From Helicobacter kayseriensis (GTDB taxonomy: Bacteria > Campylobacterota > Campylobacteria > Campylobacterales > Helicobacteraceae), in assembly GCF_021300655.1 (NCBI RefSeq), contig NZ_JAJTNB010000004.1, positions 29,071 through 93,070 of the forward strand: DNA of 64,000 bases, written 5' to 3'. This document shows positions 61,317-64,000 of the stretch, piece after piece. Under the pieces are notes generated by a model. The model was not told where the DNA came from. It saw only the letters and a list, made by a program, of their open reading frames with translations, and ran no database searches. Each line of letters starts with the position of its first letter. Within the stretch, counting starts at the first letter, position 1. The position numbers were made by a program, and so were the translations under genes.

Positions 61317-63095
61317 ATGATAAAAAAATTATTTTTTTTAGTGAGTTTAATAGTGTTTTTGGGGGGAAAGGATTTTTATGAGTTGACACAAGAAGTGATC
61401 AATATCAATAAATTCTCCCAAGACCAAACTTCCGCTCAAGCACTCATTAGAGCTTCTCAGAAAAAAGAAGCCTTGATGAAAAAAATCATCACAAGTATCG
61501 TTGATGGAGAGATCGCACCATTTGAAACGCTCAACCAATCCATCAATGAGCTTGAAAATGCGCTCTCAAGCACGATGCAAAATCCCTACTCAACTGCTAT
61601 CAATTCTTTAATCTTGCAAGAACTTAAGAGCAAAAAGGCCTTGGTAGAATGCGCCCAAACTCTCTCAAAACGCAATCACTTCTTCACCACGCATCTGCAA
61701 GTCAAGGGAGAGATTGAGCAGACAATCAAAGCCATCACAGAAGAGAATCCTATCTCTACCAAAGGACTCAAACCACAAGAGGCTAAAGAGGTAGAAGAGA
61801 AACAGCAAGAGCTTGAAATAACGCTTGAAAGCTATGTAGAGATTCTCAATTTTTTGAAAAGTCGTATCGATCTTTTGCTTCCCAAAAGTATTTGGAGTAG
61901 TTTTGATCTTGGTGTGATTTTGGACAAAACTGTCAAATTGCTCCCAGAGAAGATTCAATATCCTGCGGTTGTGAAGCTGATCTTCTCTGTGGTGATTTTC
62001 CTTGCATTCTTTTTTGTGCGACATTTGATCGCGCGTATTTTGCTCAAATCAATCAGTCTGTTTTCCAAATTCCTTGAAAGCAAGATCGTCCAAGAGCAGA
62101 TCAAAGAGCAAATCGCTACACCTATTTTGTGGTTGATTTTATTGATTAGCTTTAATCTCTCTTTGGATATCTTGGTCTATCCAAACCCTGTTTCTCCTAA
62201 GCTCAAAATGTGGGTGAATGCGTGTTTTATCTTGAGTTTGACTTGGTTGATTATTTTGCTCTTCAAAGGATATGGGACTGCGATTTTGGGAGGTCTTGCC
62301 CAGCGTAACAACTCTTTCCGTCGTGAAGTGATCAATCTTTTGCTAAAAGTGACATACTTTTTCATCGTCGTGATTGCCATACTCGTGCTTTTGAAAAATT
62401 TTGGATTCAATGTTTCTGCCTTGATTGCTTCACTTGGGATTGGTGGGCTAGCTGTGGCGTTTGCGGTCAAAGATGTGCTTGCCAATTTCTTCGCCTCAGT
62501 CGTGCTTTTGTTTGATAACTCTTTCAACCAAGGAGATTGGATCGTGTGTGGTGATGTTGAGGGGACTGTGGTAGAGATCGGATTGCGACGCACGACAGTT
62601 CGAACATTTGATAATGCGATGCTTTTTGTTCCCAACTCACTTTTGGCCAATGGAAGCGTGAGGAATTGGAATCGTCGCAAGAGAGGAAGACGCATTAGAT
62701 TCCAAGTAGGACTCACTTATAGCTCAACCCCAGAGCAAATCAAAGCTTGCATTAGAGATATCCAGCTAATGCTTCTTCATCACCCACAAATTGCTAAAGC
62801 CGATGATGAGAAACAACCCCTTAGCCATTATGAACTTGATCTCAAAAGCAGTATTATCTCACTTGATGATCTCCTTGGATACAAAAGCAATCTTTTTGTC
62901 GTGCTTGATGAGTTTGCGGGAAGCTCGATCAATATTTTGGTGTATTGTTTCTCCAAAACGACCAATTGGGGAGAATGGCTTGATGTGCGTCAAGATGTGA
63001 TGCTAAAGATTATGGAGATCTTAGATAAACACAACCTTAGCTTTGCATTCCCAAGCCAAAGCCTCTATATTGAAAAAATGCCAAACCAAGCTTAG
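61317..63095 (+). CDS. MscS-type mechanosensitive channel with exported N-terminal domain
   Basis: A 592-residue inner-membrane channel. N-terminal signal sequence (KKLFFLVSLIVFLGG), a periplasmic coiled-coil domain (about 25-200), several membrane helices, and the MscS pore region IASLGIGGLAVAFAVKDVLANFFASVVLLFDNSF followed by the beta domain GDWIVCGDVEGTVVEIGLRRTTVRTFDN and PNSLLANGSVRNW. It opens on membrane tension to release solutes. The start is ATG 61317 with AAAGGG 6 nt upstream; the frame opens earlier inside autotransporter 4, which is discounted. It follows that gene by 16 nt and probably ends the long operon. Confidence 0.92.
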   Translation: MIKKLFFLVSLIVFLGGKDFYELTQEVININKFSQDQTSAQALIRASQKKEALMKKIITSIVDGEIAPFETLNQSINELENALSSTMQNPYSTAINSLILQELKSKKALVECAQTLSKRNHFFTTHLQVKGEIEQTIKAITEENPISTKGLKPQEAKEVEEKQQELEITLESYVEILNFLKSRIDLLLPKSIWSSFDLGVILDKTVKLLPEKIQYPAVVKLIFSVVIFLAFFFVRHLIARILLKSISLFSKFLESKIVQEQIKEQIATPILWLILLISFNLSLDILVYPNPVSPKLKMWVNACFILSLTWLIILLFKGYGTAILGGLAQRNNSFRREVINLLLKVTYFFIVVIAILVLLKNFGFNVSALIASLGIGGLAVAFAVKDVLANFFASVVLLFDNSFNQGDWIVCGDVEGTVVEIGLRRTTVRTFDNAMLFVPNSLLANGSVRNWNRRKRGRRIRFQVGLTYSSTPEQIKACIRDIQLMLLHHPQIAKADDEKQPLSHYELDLKSSIISLDDLLGYKSNLFVVLDEFAGSSINILVYCFSKTTNWGEWLDVRQDVMLKIMEILDKHNLSFAFPSQSLYIEKMPNQA

Positions 63096-63102
63096 TAAAA
63101 AA

Positions 63103-63115
63103 GGGGGGAGGGGGG
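63103..63115 (+). repeat. G6-A-G6 tract
   Basis: Two six-G runs separated by one A, 8 nt after the mscS-type stop and 28 nt before the next start. It is a potential slippage site in a leader region. No reading frame crosses it. Confidence 0.85.
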
Positions 63116-63143
63116 TATCTCTACAAAACCACAAAGGAAACAT

Positions 63144-63620
63144 ATGATCTATTTCAAAGGACAAAAACTCCAAGACTTCATCAAATCTCACAGCCCCAAA
63201 GTCCCAAAAGATGAAGACCTCAAACGCTTCCAAGCCAATCTTTCAAATTTCCTAGACAAAGCCACCAAAAGAAGCGATGAGGAATATCAGAAAAAAGAGA
63301 TCGAGAAATTCTTGCACCAAAGCTTTGGCTATGACTGCAATACCAAAGGCAGAATCGATAGTGCGATTTATGTCGAGGGAGAGGCTCAAGTGCTTATCGA
63401 AGTCAAATCCCTAGCCAACAAAGCAGAATTCCCCAAATCCCCTCAAGATCTCCACTCCAAAGCCTTCTATGAAGCGATCCTCTACTTTTTAAGAGAAACG
63501 CAAAAAGAGCAAAATCCCAGCTCCCCTACCCAAGAGCTAGAATCCCAAATTAATTCCCTAGTCTATTCCCTCTACAACCTCACTCCTGAGGAGATTGGAA
63601 TCATTGAAGGAGAGAAGTAA
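63144..63620 (+). pseudogene. Deletion remnant of a type IIG restriction-modification protein
   Basis: A 158-codon intact frame that looks like two ends of a roughly 1000-1300 residue protein joined together. Residues 1-125 match the N-terminal nuclease region of Eco57I/TaqI-like type IIG enzymes: basic helical start, FGYDCNTKGRIDSAIY, then AQVLIEVKSLANKAEF, a PD-(D/E)XK-like D...ExK site, then HSKAFYEAILYFLRE. Residues 130-158 (ELESQINSLVYSLYNLTPEEIGIIEGEK) match the extreme C-terminus of the same enzymes. Helicase, methylase (NPPY) and target-recognition parts are missing, so modification is lost. AAAGGA lies just before ATG 63144, so a small nuclease-like product could still be made. Confidence 0.7.
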
Positions 63621-64000
63621 TGACAGTAGAAGAACTCGCGAAGCTTTTAGGAATCGATAAAAGCAATATTCAACAAACAGAATCTAAGTTTGTAGTATCA
63701 GATGTTGAGATCGGAAGGATCGATGAAACGCTGTGGCTTGAAGAGATGGAGATTGAGTTTTGGCTCTGTAATTTTGAAAGTACACTTGTTTTTCCCAAGA
63801 TAAAAAGCAAGCTAGTCTTCAGCGATTGCACTTTTAAAGATTTCTTGAATGCAAGAGGTTGTGTTTTTGAAAGAGATGTTGAATGCAGGGCCTGTGATTT
63901 TGAAGGGAAAGTTGATTTTAGTAGTGCAGAATTTCAAGGAAGAGTAAATTTCTCTGTCTCACGATTTAAAAATGAAGCAAGATTTATAGAAACTAAATTC
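63620..64000 (+). CDS. Pentapeptide-repeat protein, 3' end outside the window
   Basis: An open frame of 127 codons to the window edge, starting ATG 63620, which overlaps the stop of the preceding remnant (TAATG). The first 60 residues are helical and acidic (MTVEELAKLLGIDKSN); from about residue 75 a five-residue periodicity with Phe at the centre appears: CTFKDF, CVFERDV, CDFEGKVDFSSAEFQGRVNF, SRFKNEARFIETKF. These are the xFxxx coils of right-handed pentapeptide-repeat helices. Role unknown; some family members mimic DNA to protect gyrase. Incomplete at the right edge. Confidence 0.75.
   Translation, partial: MTVEELAKLLGIDKSNIQQTESKFVVSDVEIGRIDETLWLEEMEIEFWLCNFESTLVFPKIKSKLVFSDCTFKDFLNARGCVFERDVECRACDFEGKVDFSSAEFQGRVNFSVSRFKNEARFIETKF

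Overview
The window looks like chromosome from a non-pylori Helicobacter (Campylobacterota). This rests on AT-rich coding, tightly overlapping genes, sigma-80-like TAtAAT boxes with little -35 signal, and gene blocks I recall from H. pylori: prfB / small gene / U32 protease; recA-eno-(FtsB-like)-(AMIN)-aroK; thiF / acidic peptide / amidase; lptD-RDD-PRTase-pnp-atpE order; and porCDAB. A futalosine-pathway gene (mqnD) and VacA-style autotransporter architecture fit the same group. Species cannot be named from what I can see.

Layout. 1-6.4 kb (+): translation release (prfB), a U32 tRNA-modification-type protein, an HrgA/HARE-HTH protein, DUF3972, a DUF89 phosphatase and an NDH-2-like oxidoreductase. 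6.4-13.8 kb (-): a tight cstA / Cys-Cys-terminal small protein / ArsA-type ATPase / outer-membrane barrel cluster, then ftsK and mqnD. 13.9-17.6 kb (+): recA-eno-FtsB-like-AMIN-aroK. 17.6-23.8 kb (-): atpB, a DUF4105/DUF3015 pair, and a five-gene chain (unknown, surE, thiF-like, 49-residue acidic protein, aguB), then tRNA-Leu(UAG). 24.1-27.6 kb (+): nrdB, an unusual nitrilase-fold protein, a prepilin peptidase and an LptF/G permease. A structured RNA, probably 6S, lies at 27.6-27.8 kb. 27.8-33.6 kb (+): RDD protein, lptD, PRTase, pnp, atpE; then an A9G9 tract and two tRNA-Leu genes. 33.9-39.8 kb (+): kdsB, a MATE pump, a HAD phosphatase and the pyruvate:ferredoxin oxidoreductase operon.

40.0-63.1 kb (+) is the most striking part. 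gpsA is followed, with overlapping or 5-nt junctions, by five paralogous outer-membrane genes of 989, 411, 857, 2626 and 1908 codons, and then an MscS-type channel. Four of the five are autotransporters with beta-helical passengers. The second is a passenger-less barrel that keeps the linker helix. All five continue for about 70-140 residues past the final barrel strand, and the tails share short motifs (DRR-x-[IV]-P-x-[IV] and RKNFRD). Ordinary autotransporters end at that strand, so this family may carry a periplasmic tail with its own job.

The right edge (63.1-64.0 kb) is accessory DNA: an in-frame deletion remnant of a type IIG restriction-modification protein, then the start of a pentapeptide-repeat protein that runs off the window. 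No insertion sequence, integrase, prophage or CRISPR array is visible.
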